64,000 nt of DNA. Origin: Hyphomicrobiales bacterium. Lineage in GTDB: Bacteria; Pseudomonadota; Alphaproteobacteria; Rhizobiales; Rhizobiaceae. The DNA lies in assembly GCA_900473805.1 (NCBI GenBank), contig UCMS01000006.1, forward strand, positions 667,736 through 731,735, read 5' to 3'. Under the pieces are notes generated by a model. The model ran no database searches. It saw only the letters and a list, made by a program, of their open reading frames with translations, and was not told the origin of the DNA. The number at the start of each line of letters is the position of its first letter. Positions within the stretch are counted from its first letter, which is position 1. Positions 27,412-37,296 of this stretch are shown here, one piece after another. The position numbers were made by a program, and so were the translations under genes.

Positions 27412-29721
27412 TTACGCGACGACCGCGCCGCCCTTGCCCGCACGCGTTTGTACATCGCGCGCCAGGTCGATGACAGCTGCCGCGCCGATCGGCATTGAGA
27501 AGACATAGCCCTGAATGAGATCGGCGCAGTGGTGCTTGGATAAGAGCGCGAGCTGCTCGTGGTTTTCCACACCTTCGACGACGATGCTGAGGTCGAGCCC
27601 ACGGCTGAGGCTGACGATTCCGCGCAACAGTTTCAACCGGCGCTGATTTTCTCCGATGTCCCGGACAAAGGACCGGTCGATCTTCACCACGTCGACCGGA
27701 AGCGTGTCGAGATAGCTGAGGCTGGAGAACCCTGTCCCGAAATCATCGATGGCAATCGTGATCCCAAGCGCTCTCAGTTGATCGAGAACGGCACGCGCGG
27801 ATGACAGCTCCTCGATCAGGCTGCTCTCGGTCACTTCCAGATGCAAACGGGTCGCAGAAAGCTCCGTCTCGGCGAGGATCGCCTTTACGGTATCGACGAG
27901 GTCGGCAGAACGCAGATCGTGGACCGAAAGGTTCACCGAAACCCCGATGCCGGCGGGCCAGGTGCGACAATCGGTACAGGCTCGCCGCAGCACCTGGGTG
28001 GTGATCGCAGAAACGATGCCCATCTCCTCGGCGATCTGGATGAAGATATTGGGGGCGATTGCTCCCTTTTCCGGATGGTACCAGCGCGCCAGTGCCTCAC
28101 AGCAACGGATCTCCTGTCCGTCAGGCGAGAACATCGGTTGATAGACGACCGTAACATCGCCGTTGTCGACCGCCGCCCGAAGATCCTCCTTGAGGCGCTG
28201 CCGCTCCAGATAGCGGGCATCCATTTCGCCAACGAAAAGGGTAAACTGCCCACCAGACCGCGCCTTGGACTCAAACAGGGCGATGTCCACCTTGACCGGC
28301 CAGTCCTCCATCGACAGCGTCGCGCTGTCGAAGATCGCAGCCCCCGCAGAAAAGGATACCGGCAGCCTCAGGCCCTCGATATCGCAATAACCGCTGGCCG
28401 CCCCGTGGACGGTCCGCATCTCAGCCTCGAGGTCCGTGCGATTGTCGACATTCGGGAAGAACAGGACGAACTGGTCGCCGACCAGGTGCCCGACGATCGC
28501 CCGGCCGGCCACCAGCGCGGTCAAACGATTGGCGATTGCCGTCAGCAGCCGATCACCCGTCAGATGGCCCCTGAGGTCGTTCACGTGTTTGAAGTCGACA
28601 ACGTCGAGGATCATGAAGCCGACGGAGGCACCGAAAGCGTCCTCTTGCTCCAGTCGCTCGCGCACCAGCTCGCCAAAATAACCACGCTGCGGCAGACCGG
28701 TCAGCGCATCGTAGCGCGCCATGTGCAGGATCTTCCGGTCAGCCCTGACCCGCGCCGTGACGTCTTCGAAGATCAGCACGACGCCACCTTCGGCCCGGCG
28801 GCTGGCCGAGAACTCAAGCACCAGACCTTCGGAAAAATGCATGAGCGCACGGCTGGAAAGGCCCTGAGTCAACTGCGACAGCTGTTTCTGCAGGAGGCTC
28901 GGCATCGACCCGTCAACGAAGGTATGGCGCACGCCATAACGCAAGACGACGTCGAGATCGCATCCGGTAACGCGCTGGCGGTCGCCGAGATGCAGCAATT
29001 CGCAGGCCTTGCGATTGATCACCTCGATACGGTTGTCCGGATCGAGCATGAGGAGGCCATGTGTCATGTTGCTGAGCGCGGTATCGAAACGGTCGGCGAT
29101 CTTGCCCATCTCGCGAGACGCGATGACGTTCTCGTAAAGGAATTCGCGAACTCCGTTCGCCATGGCCCGCGTCGTCAGGAAGAACGGGATGAGCATCAGG
29201 GACAGCAGCGCCTTGAACAGATCCTGAGCCAGCAGGCTTCCTATCACCATCGGCGTGCAGCAGGCAAGCGTCTGCAAATCGACGGCCAGCCGCGAACCGT
29301 AATTGCGTCCGACCACCGAGACCATCGAGGCCATGGTGACGGCGATGCAGGCGAGCTCCGCGAAGGTGTCTTCGAAAGCAAGCATTGCATAGCCGCTGCC
29401 GATACCCAGGATCGCGGCCGTCGATGCACCGCCGATCACGTAACGCATCTCCCAGACGGAAATGGCCTCGCGTGTCAGGCTCGTTTTGTCGACCTGATCG
29501 AACTGTTTGAAGGAGTAGATGCGATAGGCAAAGACCGTGGCAAAGCAGCCGCAGAGGAACAAATAGAAGACGGCGTTCGTCTGGAGATAGACGACGAGAT
29601 AGGTGAGGATATGCACCACCATGCCGGTGAACAGCGTCGACCGGTTGCCGAACAGCGAACTGACGAAGGACAGATAGACGTCCGTCGGCACATTCAGCTC
29701 GTGCCCCTTCTCGGCTCTCAT
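27412..29721 (-). CDS. Membrane PAS-GGDEF-EAL protein, probable cyclic-di-GMP phosphodiesterase
   Basis: A 769-residue protein with about five hydrophobic segments in residues 15-190, a PAS-like part (RIEVINRKACELLHLG), then GGDEF and EAL domains. The GGDEF motif is degraded to VGDQF, so cyclase activity is unlikely. The EAL domain keeps its key residues: EAL in CCEALARW, Asn in VNLSVHDL, Glu in EVTESS, the Asp pair in IDDFGTGFSS, Lys in VKIDRSF and Glu in VVEGVE. It should therefore hydrolyse cyclic-di-GMP, perhaps with the GGDEF half as a GTP sensor. Confidence 0.9.
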   Translation of the reverse strand: MRAEKGHELNVPTDVYLSFVSSLFGNRSTLFTGMVVHILTYLVVYLQTNAVFYLFLCGCFATVFAYRIYSFKQFDQVDKTSLTREAISVWEMRYVIGGASTAAILGIGSGYAMLAFEDTFAELACIAVTMASMVSVVGRNYGSRLAVDLQTLACCTPMVIGSLLAQDLFKALLSLMLIPFFLTTRAMANGVREFLYENVIASREMGKIADRFDTALSNMTHGLLMLDPDNRIEVINRKACELLHLGDRQRVTGCDLDVVLRYGVRHTFVDGSMPSLLQKQLSQLTQGLSSRALMHFSEGLVLEFSASRRAEGGVVLIFEDVTARVRADRKILHMARYDALTGLPQRGYFGELVRERLEQEDAFGASVGFMILDVVDFKHVNDLRGHLTGDRLLTAIANRLTALVAGRAIVGHLVGDQFVLFFPNVDNRTDLEAEMRTVHGAASGYCDIEGLRLPVSFSAGAAIFDSATLSMEDWPVKVDIALFESKARSGGQFTLFVGEMDARYLERQRLKEDLRAAVDNGDVTVVYQPMFSPDGQEIRCCEALARWYHPEKGAIAPNIFIQIAEEMGIVSAITTQVLRRACTDCRTWPAGIGVSVNLSVHDLRSADLVDTVKAILAETELSATRLHLEVTESSLIEELSSARAVLDQLRALGITIAIDDFGTGFSSLSYLDTLPVDVVKIDRSFVRDIGENQRRLKLLRGIVSLSRGLDLSIVVEGVENHEQLALLSKHHCADLIQGYVFSMPIGAAAVIDLARDVQTRAGKGGAVVA

Positions 29722-30083
29722 GATCTGCCTCCCGGCAAGGTTGGACGCAATATGCCAGTTGCCAATCGAAGTTTCATGCTCTCATCCGCTCCGACCGCAA
29801 GTGATCGCGAGAGCCATGTTTCAAATCGCCACAGTCTTGACCACGCTTACCTGTACGGAACTCTGCACTGCTTCGAAGCGGGACGCAAACAGGTACACGA
29901 GAACTTGTTAAGGTCGGCGTACTGCAATCCTTAAATTTCTCCGGAATTGAACCGCTCCCGCGGAGTGAACTTCATTCGAAAGGCATAGGACTTTCGTCGC
30001 CCACCCCCCTTCAGACTGGGGCCTTCCAGTTGCGCCGGGCGGACCCATGCTCTAAGGACGAAATGACACGGGGAGAAAAAACA
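29722..30083. other. Divergent intergenic region between the EAL protein and dctQ
   Basis: Some 360 bases without a convincing gene. It holds TTAAGG and CCTTAA half-sites 15 bases apart around 29910-29935, and CGAAAG/CTTTCG half-sites eight bases apart at 29977-29996 just before the dctQM start region. Promoters for both directions must lie here, but I cannot assign them. Confidence 0.4.
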
Positions 30084-30635
30084 ATGGCAGTTCTATTGGC
30101 TGTTTCGCGGCTGATCGATGCGATCAACGGCGTTATCGGACGTTCGGTATCCTGGCTGCTTTTGGCCGCCGTTCTCATCAGCGCCGGCAATGCAATCATC
30201 CGAAAAGCTTTTGACATTTCGTCCAACGCCTGGCTGGAATTGCAATGGTATCTGTTCGGCACAGTATTCATGCTGGCAGCCGCCTATGCCTTGCAGCGCA
30301 ACGAGCACATACGCATCGATATCCTCTCCAGCAATTGGAGCGCGCGGACGCGCAGCTGGATCGACCTCGTGCTCCACATCATCTTCCTCGTACCGTTCTC
30401 CGGACTGATGGCCTATCTCGCCTGGCCCTGGTTCTGGCGCTCCTTCTTCAGCGGGGAGATTTCGTCGAGTGCAGGTGGCCTGATCATCTGGCCGGCAAAG
30501 GCGGCAATCCTCGTTGGCTTTCTGCTACTGACCGCCCAGGCATTTTCGGAAATCATCAAGCGTGCCGCAGTCCTCATGGGACTGATCGACGATCCGCTGG
30601 CAACCCCTGCCACGACCGAAAACGCGGAGGTTTGA
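30084..30635 (+). CDS. dctQ: TRAP transporter small permease (DctQ)
   Basis: A 183-residue protein with four hydrophobic segments, typical of DctQ. The pattern WLELQWYLFGTVFMLAAAYALQRNEHIRIDI is the family core. The ATG at 30084 has GGGGAG about nine bases upstream and is preferred over an earlier in-frame ATG. It pairs with DctM, starting one base after its stop, to form the membrane part of a Na+-driven, binding-protein-dependent importer. Confidence 0.92.
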   Translation: MAVLLAVSRLIDAINGVIGRSVSWLLLAAVLISAGNAIIRKAFDISSNAWLELQWYLFGTVFMLAAAYALQRNEHIRIDILSSNWSARTRSWIDLVLHIIFLVPFSGLMAYLAWPWFWRSFFSGEISSSAGGLIIWPAKAAILVGFLLLTAQAFSEIIKRAAVLMGLIDDPLATPATTENAEV

Positions 30636-30636
30636 G

Positions 30637-32517
30637 ATGATTGACCTGATCGCCCACAACCTCGCCCCGATCATGTTCACGACCGTCATGGCCATGCTTC
30701 TGCTCGGCTATCCGGTTGCCTTCACGCTTGCCGCCGGCGGCCTGATCTACTTCGTGCTCGGCGTCGAACTCTCGCATATCTCCTCCGAGATCCGCCTGTT
30801 CTGGCCGCTGCTGCAGTCGCATCCTGAACGCATCTTCGGGATCATGTACAACGACACCCTGCTGTCGATCCCGTTCTTCACATTGATGGGCATCATCCTG
30901 GAGCGATCGAGGATGGCCGAAGACCTGCTCGATACGATCGGCCAATTGTTCGGACCCGTACGTGGCGGCCTCGCTTATGCGGTCATTCTGGTCGGCGCCC
31001 TTCTCGGGGCAACCACCGGCGTCGTTGCGGCCTCGGTCATGGCAATGGGCCTCATCTCGTTGCCGATCATGCTGCGCTACAAGTATAACGGACCTCTGGT
31101 CTCCGGCACCATCGCAGCCTCCGGAACACTCGCTCAGATCGTGCCGCCTTCGCTCGTTCTGATCGTAATGGCCGACCAGCTCGGCCGCTCCGTCGGCGAC
31201 ATGTATGTCGGCGCGCTCTATCCGGCGCTGATGATCATCGCGGCATACTGCCTCTACGTCTTCGCCGTCACGATGATCAAGCCGGAATGGGCCCCTGCCC
31301 TGCCGCGCGAAGCACGGACCTTGGGCGATGGCGTGACCTCTCTCTTCGTGATGATCGCCATTGGGGCTGCGCTTTATTTCCTCGGCCACGAAGTGCTCTT
31401 CACCGGTATCCAGAGCCCCGAATGGCAGATGGTGGCGGCGCTAGCCTTCGGCGTACTCTCGGTCTACGCCTTCGCCCTGATCAATCGTAGCCGCAATCTC
31501 AACGTCATCTCGCGTCTCGCGCAGCAGGTCATCATCGTCATGGTGCCGCCGCTGGCGCTGATCTTCCTCGTGCTCGGCACCATCTTCCTCGGCATCGCCA
31601 CGCCGACGGAAGGCGGCGCCATGGGGGCAGCCGGCGCCATGATCATTGCAGCCGCCAAGGGTCGGATGTCAGTCGGCATTCTGAAGAACGCCCTGGATGC
31701 CACCACACGGCTCTCTGCCTTCGTCATGATGATCCTGATCGGTGCCCGCGTCTTCGGCCTGACCTTCTACGGCATCAACGGCAATGTCTGGATCGAGGAC
31801 CTGATGCTGGCGCTGCCCGGCGGCGAGTACGGCTTCCTGATCGTCGTCACCATCATCGTCTTCATCCTCGGCTGCTTCCTCGATTTCTTCGAGATCGCCT
31901 TCATCATGGTGCCGCTGCTGGCGCCCGTTGCGCAGAGCCACGGCATCGACCTCGTCTGGTTCGGCATCATCCTCGGCATCAACCTGCAGACCTCGTTCCT
32001 GACACCGCCCTTCGGCTTCTCACTCTTCTACCTGCGCTCGGTCGCACCGGAGGGACAGTGGAAGGACAAGGTCACGGGTGAGCTCAGGGAGGGCATCAAG
32101 ACGCTGGATATCTACAAGGGCGTCGTCCCCTTCATCATCATCCAGTTCCTGGCGATCATGGCGGTCATCGCCTTCCCTGGCCTGGTGATGCATTACAAGG
32201 GTGAGGCCGCGGTGGTCGATCCCAACACGATCGAGATCACCATTCCCGAACAGAGCAATCCCGGTGGCAATGCGGGGCCGAACTTTGGTCTTCCGCCACT
32301 TGGAACCGAGGGACAGGCTCCCGCCGCAAATCAGCCCCCGGCACTCGGCCTGCCGCCCCTGGATCTGGGCGGCGGCGCAGCCCCCGCAGCCAAGCCGACC
32401 CAGCAGCCGGCACTCGGTCTCCCTCCGCTGGAATTCGGTACGCCACCGGCCGCACAACCGGCGACACCAGCACCGGCTCCGGCAATCGATCTCAGCAAGC
32501 CGCCCGTCATCAACTGA
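30637..32517 (+). CDS. dctM: TRAP transporter large permease (DctM) with unusual C-terminal tail
   Basis: A 626-residue permease with about twelve or more membrane segments (LLGYPVAFTLAAGG at the start; GCFLDFFEIAFIMVPLLAPV and TSFLTPPFGFSLFYLRSV near the end). It belongs to the larger DctM subgroup used for 2-oxo acids and related substrates. After the last membrane helix, an extra tail of about 90 residues is rich in Pro, Ala and Gly and repeats GLPPL three times, ending in DLSKPPVIN. That tail is not part of the usual family architecture and should face the cytoplasm or periplasm freely. Confidence 0.93.
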   Translation: MIDLIAHNLAPIMFTTVMAMLLLGYPVAFTLAAGGLIYFVLGVELSHISSEIRLFWPLLQSHPERIFGIMYNDTLLSIPFFTLMGIILERSRMAEDLLDTIGQLFGPVRGGLAYAVILVGALLGATTGVVAASVMAMGLISLPIMLRYKYNGPLVSGTIAASGTLAQIVPPSLVLIVMADQLGRSVGDMYVGALYPALMIIAAYCLYVFAVTMIKPEWAPALPREARTLGDGVTSLFVMIAIGAALYFLGHEVLFTGIQSPEWQMVAALAFGVLSVYAFALINRSRNLNVISRLAQQVIIVMVPPLALIFLVLGTIFLGIATPTEGGAMGAAGAMIIAAAKGRMSVGILKNALDATTRLSAFVMMILIGARVFGLTFYGINGNVWIEDLMLALPGGEYGFLIVVTIIVFILGCFLDFFEIAFIMVPLLAPVAQSHGIDLVWFGIILGINLQTSFLTPPFGFSLFYLRSVAPEGQWKDKVTGELREGIKTLDIYKGVVPFIIIQFLAIMAVIAFPGLVMHYKGEAAVVDPNTIEITIPEQSNPGGNAGPNFGLPPLGTEGQAPAANQPPALGLPPLDLGGGAAPAAKPTQQPALGLPPLEFGTPPAAQPATPAPAPAIDLSKPPVIN

Positions 32518-32525
32518 GGCCAAAA

Positions 32526-32551
32526 GAGCACCCGGATCGTCCGGGCTGCTC
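32526..32551 (+). terminator. First hairpin after dctM
   Basis: GAGCA-CCCGGA and TCCGGG-(C)-TGCTC form an 11-bp stem with one bulged base and a TCG loop. It is followed by CCCCTTT and not by a clean T-run, so it probably assists the stronger hairpin 30 bases on. Confidence 0.5.
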
Positions 32552-32574
32552 CCCCTTTGCATGCGGTACCCCGG

Positions 32575-32614
32575 AAAAAAAGAGGCCCTGGACGATCGCT
32601 CGTCCAGGGCCTTT
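32575..32614. terminator. Bidirectional terminator between dctM and dctP
   Basis: A perfect 12-bp stem GGCCCTGGACGA/TCGTCCAGGGCC with a four-base TCGC loop. T residues follow on the plus strand (TTTG), and a longer T-run follows on the minus strand, so it can stop both dctQM and dctP transcription. Confidence 0.92.
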
Positions 32615-32633
32615 GTTCTGCGAGAGTCTGGGC

Positions 32634-33899
<1,266 letters not shown>

Positions 33900-34000
33900 C
33901 TAAGATCCACTCGCGTCTCCGGGACACCGCTCGACCTCACCCGTCAACGAGGTATTTCCCTTGGCATCGTGCTTCCAAACGTCGAACCGGACGCGCCGCC

Positions 34001-34465
34001 TCAAGGGACCATAAGCAGCGCCAGATCGGCTTCGATTGGATCGGCGACTTCATAGGAAAAGCTCTTCCCTCGAACGAGGGTGAGCACGGTCGCACCGTGC
34101 ACGGTGGACAGCGTGACGCTGCCATCCTCGTTCTGGGTCCAGTTGGTTGCCCGGGCAAGTCCAGGCCAAACGCTTTCGCAATCTGGTGGCGCGAAGAAAT
34201 CCCGGCTGCGGCTGGTAAGCGTCGCCCCACGCTCGACCAGACAAACCGTCTTTCGGGAAAAATTGGATACGGAAAAGACGGCCGGCGGCGACACGCCTGC
34301 GGTCATGGCACCAAGCTTTGCCAGCGGCGCCGTCGTACCGGAAATGATGGGGTCGGGCGTATCGTCGACGGAGTATGCGGCCGGTCCGGTCCACAGGGAC
34401 AGAATGACGGCGGACACGGCTGCAGACCCTGCAGATATAGCCAGCACCTGGAGATAGGCCTTCAT
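34001..34465 (-). CDS. Small exported protein resembling the AprI/Inh metalloprotease-inhibitor fold
   Basis: A 154-residue protein with an N-terminal hydrophobic export or anchor segment (LQVLAISAGSAAVSAVILSLW). The rest has the rhythm of the AprI/Inh inhibitor barrel: two cysteines that could form the disulfide (KTVCLVERG and PPDCESVW), then TNWTQNEDGSVTLSTVHGATV. Those proteins protect the periplasm from serralysin-type proteases. The match is by eye and weak; no protease gene is in the window. The flanks 33741-34000 and 34466-34554 show nothing further. Confidence 0.5.
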   Translation of the reverse strand: MKAYLQVLAISAGSAAVSAVILSLWTGPAAYSVDDTPDPIISGTTAPLAKLGAMTAGVSPPAVFSVSNFSRKTVCLVERGATLTSRSRDFFAPPDCESVWPGLARATNWTQNEDGSVTLSTVHGATVLTLVRGKSFSYEVADPIEADLALLMVP

Positions 34466-34554
34466 CGAAGCGCATCCTCTTGCCTTTGACAGGCTATGGC
34501 GAAGAAGGATGCGCCCCGAAGCTTGCCGAAGGCTGGCGAAAGCTTGTTTTGACC

Positions 34555-35520
34555 TCAGGAATTCTGCGGCGTCTCAGGCACGGGGGTCAGTACTTTGGCC
34601 TCCGCAAACCAGGAAATGACGTTGTCCGCGACCAGATCCGCCATGGCATTGCGTGTGGGAATGGAGCCAGAGGCGACATGCGGCAACAAGGAGACGTTCG
34701 GAAGGGCAATCAGCGCATCCGGTACATGCGGTTCGTCCGCATAGACGTCGAGCCCGGCCGCCGCGATCGTGCCCTCCTCCAGCGCCCGGATGAGGGCAGG
34801 TTGATCAACGGTCGATCCGCGGCCCACATTGATCAAAACACCATCGGCTCCCAGGGCTTGCAGCACCTCCGCATTGATCGACCCTTTCGTCTCCGGGGTG
34901 GCCGGCACGATCGAGATCAGCGTGTCGACTGCACTAGCGAGAGAAAGCAGGCTGTCGTGATAGCCATACGGGACGTCGGAACGCGGGCGACGCGTGTGAT
35001 AGCGGATCTCGACCTTGAAAGGCGCCAGCCGCGCGGCAATTTCCAGTCCGATCCGCCCCAGCCCATGGATGCCGACGCGACGTCCCTTGAGGGACATGGG
35101 TGACAGAGGAAACGGGCCTTCCGCTTCCCAGCGTCCAGCGCGCAAATAGGTCTCGGCAGCGGGAAACTGCCGGAGCGTGTTGAGGAGCAGGGCAATGGTT
35201 GTATCCGCCACTTCGTCGTTGAGCACGTCTGGCGTATTGGTGACCACGATCCCGCGAGCGGCAGCCGCCTTGACATCGACACCGTCGTAACCGACGCCGA
35301 AACTGCCGATCATCTCCAACCCGGGCAAGGCGGCGATCAACGACGCCGGAAACCGGCCGGAAACAGCCGCCCCGCGAATGCTTTTCCTGACCTCTTCAGG
35401 CAAGCCCTCCACATCCTCTGCCCTGTCGATCTCCACGAGATCGAAAGCATCGACAAGGCGTGAGCGCACGCGCGGGTGAATGCGCCCCGGGATGAGGACG
35501 GCAATGCGTTCCGATGACAT
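34555..35520 (-). CDS. D-2-hydroxyacid dehydrogenase (hydroxypyruvate/glyoxylate reductase-like)
   Basis: A 321-residue NAD(P)-dependent D-isomer-specific 2-hydroxyacid dehydrogenase. The Rossmann loop is VGIHGLGRIGLEIAARL, the substrate arginine is in INVGRGSTVDQPAL, and the catalytic Glu and His are in DEPHVPDAL and LLPHVASGS. The likely substrates are hydroxypyruvate, glyoxylate or a sugar-derived 2-oxo acid. It lies 19 bases after the LacI-type gene on the same strand and is probably controlled by it. Confidence 0.9.
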   Translation of the reverse strand: MSSERIAVLIPGRIHPRVRSRLVDAFDLVEIDRAEDVEGLPEEVRKSIRGAAVSGRFPASLIAALPGLEMIGSFGVGYDGVDVKAAAARGIVVTNTPDVLNDEVADTTIALLLNTLRQFPAAETYLRAGRWEAEGPFPLSPMSLKGRRVGIHGLGRIGLEIAARLAPFKVEIRYHTRRPRSDVPYGYHDSLLSLASAVDTLISIVPATPETKGSINAEVLQALGADGVLINVGRGSTVDQPALIRALEEGTIAAAGLDVYADEPHVPDALIALPNVSLLPHVASGSIPTRNAMADLVADNVISWFAEAKVLTPVPETPQNS

Positions 35521-35539
35521 GGGACTATCTCCTTGGGGT

Positions 35540-36556
35540 CTAGCGGCGGATCGGACCGGTCGACTGGCGGATCCGCATCTCGGGCTTGATCAGGTGAATG
35601 CCGTCAGGTTCGTGGCTTCCCGCCAGCTTGTCGAGCAGCGCACGCGCCGCAAGGCGTCCGACTTCCGCCTGACCGTTCCACACCGTCGTCAACGAGGGCG
35701 TCGCGATCGATGCCTCCTCGAGATCGTCATAACCGGTGACGGAGATATCTTGGCCAGGGATCAAGCCCGCGCGGGCGATCCCGTTCATCAGGCCGATCGC
35801 AACCAGATCGTTCCAGCAGACGGCCGCCGTCGGTTTCTGTGGCAGCGACAGGAAATTGACCGCCGCTTCGAAACCGCCCTGCTTGGTGCGCGGGCCCGGA
35901 ATGCGTAGCCCCGGATCGACCTCGATCCCGGCCTTTCGCAGCGCGTTTACATAGCCCTGGTAGCGGTCACGGCCGGTGGAAGTCTGGTCCGTGCCGCCGA
36001 TCATCGCGATCGAGCGATGACCAAGACCGATCAAATGATTGGTCGCGAGCGAAATGCCGTAAGTATCGTCACCGCGATAGATCGGCACATCGACACCTTC
36101 CATGGACCGTGCCACGAAAATCGCGGGCATGCCGTTGTTTTCGGCCAGCGCCACATCCTCCGCCGGCGTTCCGATGGCCGGCGACATGATCACGCCATCG
36201 CCGCCGAGCTGCAGCAGCGTCTCAACGAACATGCGCTGCTTGTCGACACTGTCGTAATGGTTGGACAGGATGAAGGTGTGGCGACTGCGATCGAGCTCGG
36301 TCTCGATGGCCTTCAGGATTTCCCCGTAAAACGGGTTCATGATGTCGTGCACCACGACGCCGATAATGCCGGAGCGGGATGTTCTGAGGCTGGCGGCGCG
36401 GCGGTTGTAGATGTAACCGAGAAGCCGGGCCTGTTCCTTTATCTTCTCCCGCGTGTCCACTGCCACGAGTGGACTGTCCCGGAGAGCCAGAGAGATCGTC
36501 GCTGTCGACAGACCAAGCGACTCCGCGATGGTCGAAAGCTTCACCTTTTGTGCCAC
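35540..36556 (-). CDS. LacI-family transcriptional regulator
   Basis: A 338-residue repressor: N-terminal helix-turn-helix and hinge (KLSTIAESLGLSTATISLALRDS) and a periplasmic-binding-protein-like effector domain (GIIGVVVHDIMNPFYGEIL, ISVTGYDDLEEASIATPSLTT). It is cotranscribed with the hydroxyacid dehydrogenase gene. An AT-rich palindromic stretch directly upstream is a candidate autoregulatory operator. The inducer is unknown, probably a sugar or sugar acid. Confidence 0.93.
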   Translation of the reverse strand: MAQKVKLSTIAESLGLSTATISLALRDSPLVAVDTREKIKEQARLLGYIYNRRAASLRTSRSGIIGVVVHDIMNPFYGEILKAIETELDRSRHTFILSNHYDSVDKQRMFVETLLQLGGDGVIMSPAIGTPAEDVALAENNGMPAIFVARSMEGVDVPIYRGDDTYGISLATNHLIGLGHRSIAMIGGTDQTSTGRDRYQGYVNALRKAGIEVDPGLRIPGPRTKQGGFEAAVNFLSLPQKPTAAVCWNDLVAIGLMNGIARAGLIPGQDISVTGYDDLEEASIATPSLTTVWNGQAEVGRLAARALLDKLAGSHEPDGIHLIKPEMRIRQSTGPIRR

Positions 36557-36603
36557 GTTTCCTCCCTCGCAGCATGTCGGCTCGCGTTATGGCGCCCCTT
36601 AAA

Positions 36604-36625
36604 TCTTTTAATTAAAGAATTTAAT
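36604..36625. promoter_or_regulatory. AT-rich palindrome upstream of the LacI-type gene
   Basis: Two overlapping dyads: TCTTT-N5-AAAGA (36604-36618) and the perfect ATTAAA-GAA-TTTAAT (36611-36625), 50-70 bases upstream of the LacI-type start in an otherwise GC-rich area. It may be the repressor's own operator. Confidence 0.4.
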
Positions 36626-36633
36626 CAGAGTTT

Positions 36634-37194
36634 TCAATCGTCTTCATCAAGCATGTCGGCGATGCGGGAGGGAGAGCCCTTGCCGGACAGATTGGTTTCG
36701 ACCGCCGCAAGCAGCTTGACGAGCGTCCTGAGCTCCTTGTTCGACAGACCGAGCGTCGCCTCGCGCTCACAATCGACGGTCGCTGCAGCAATGCGTTCGA
36801 GGCTGCTGCGCCCTTCCTCGGTCAGAAACACCTTGGTCAACCGTGCGTCACGGTCATCGGCCCGGCGGAACACGAAGCCCTGCGCCTCCATGCGTCCGAT
36901 GGTGCGGGTCATCGTCGGTGCCTTCACCCCCAGACGCTGCGCAAGCGCACCGGGCGTGAGTCCGTCATCATTCGACAGCAACTGGATTACACCGTCCTGC
37001 CCCGGATACAGACCGCTCGCGGCAAGACCGTGCGAGAGGCGGGTGCGCATGGCACGCGCCACCTGGGTTATCGAGCCAGCCAGTGTGCCGGGTGCCGCGG
37101 GTTCCTTCTTCTTGGCATTCTTCTTCCCTCCGCGCTCTTTGTCCCCGCGCTCCTTGTCAGCCCTGTCCTTGTCGACCTTGTCCTTTTTCGCCAT
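36634..37194 (-). CDS. MarR-family regulator with a charged N-terminal tail
   Basis: A 186-residue winged-helix regulator. The core begins near residue 35 (LAGSITQVARAMRTRLSHGL) and has the recognition region PGALAQRLGVKAPTMTRTIG and the wing RRADDRDARLTKVFLTEEG. Unusually, about 30 residues of alternating Lys, Asp, Arg and Glu precede the fold (KDKVDKDRADKERGDKERGG). It is divergent from the creatininase-family gene, which may be a target. The ligand is unknown. Confidence 0.88.
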   Translation of the reverse strand: MAKKDKVDKDRADKERGDKERGGKKNAKKKEPAAPGTLAGSITQVARAMRTRLSHGLAASGLYPGQDGVIQLLSNDDGLTPGALAQRLGVKAPTMTRTIGRMEAQGFVFRRADDRDARLTKVFLTEEGRSSLERIAAATVDCEREATLGLSNKELRTLVKLLAAVETNLSGKGSPSRIADMLDEDD

Positions 37195-37296
37195 TACTCT
37201 CCCCGCGCCTCAAACCTACGGGCACTGCCGGCGCACCGACCGAGAACCTGTCCAATTCGGTGCGAAGTCTTAACGGAGATCAGGAAGGGATGCCAG

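Noticed and set aside
29720-29911. 63-codon open frame in the gap upstream of dctQ
   Set aside because: No ribosome binding site, no recognisable composition, and it overlaps the likely promoter of the EAL gene.
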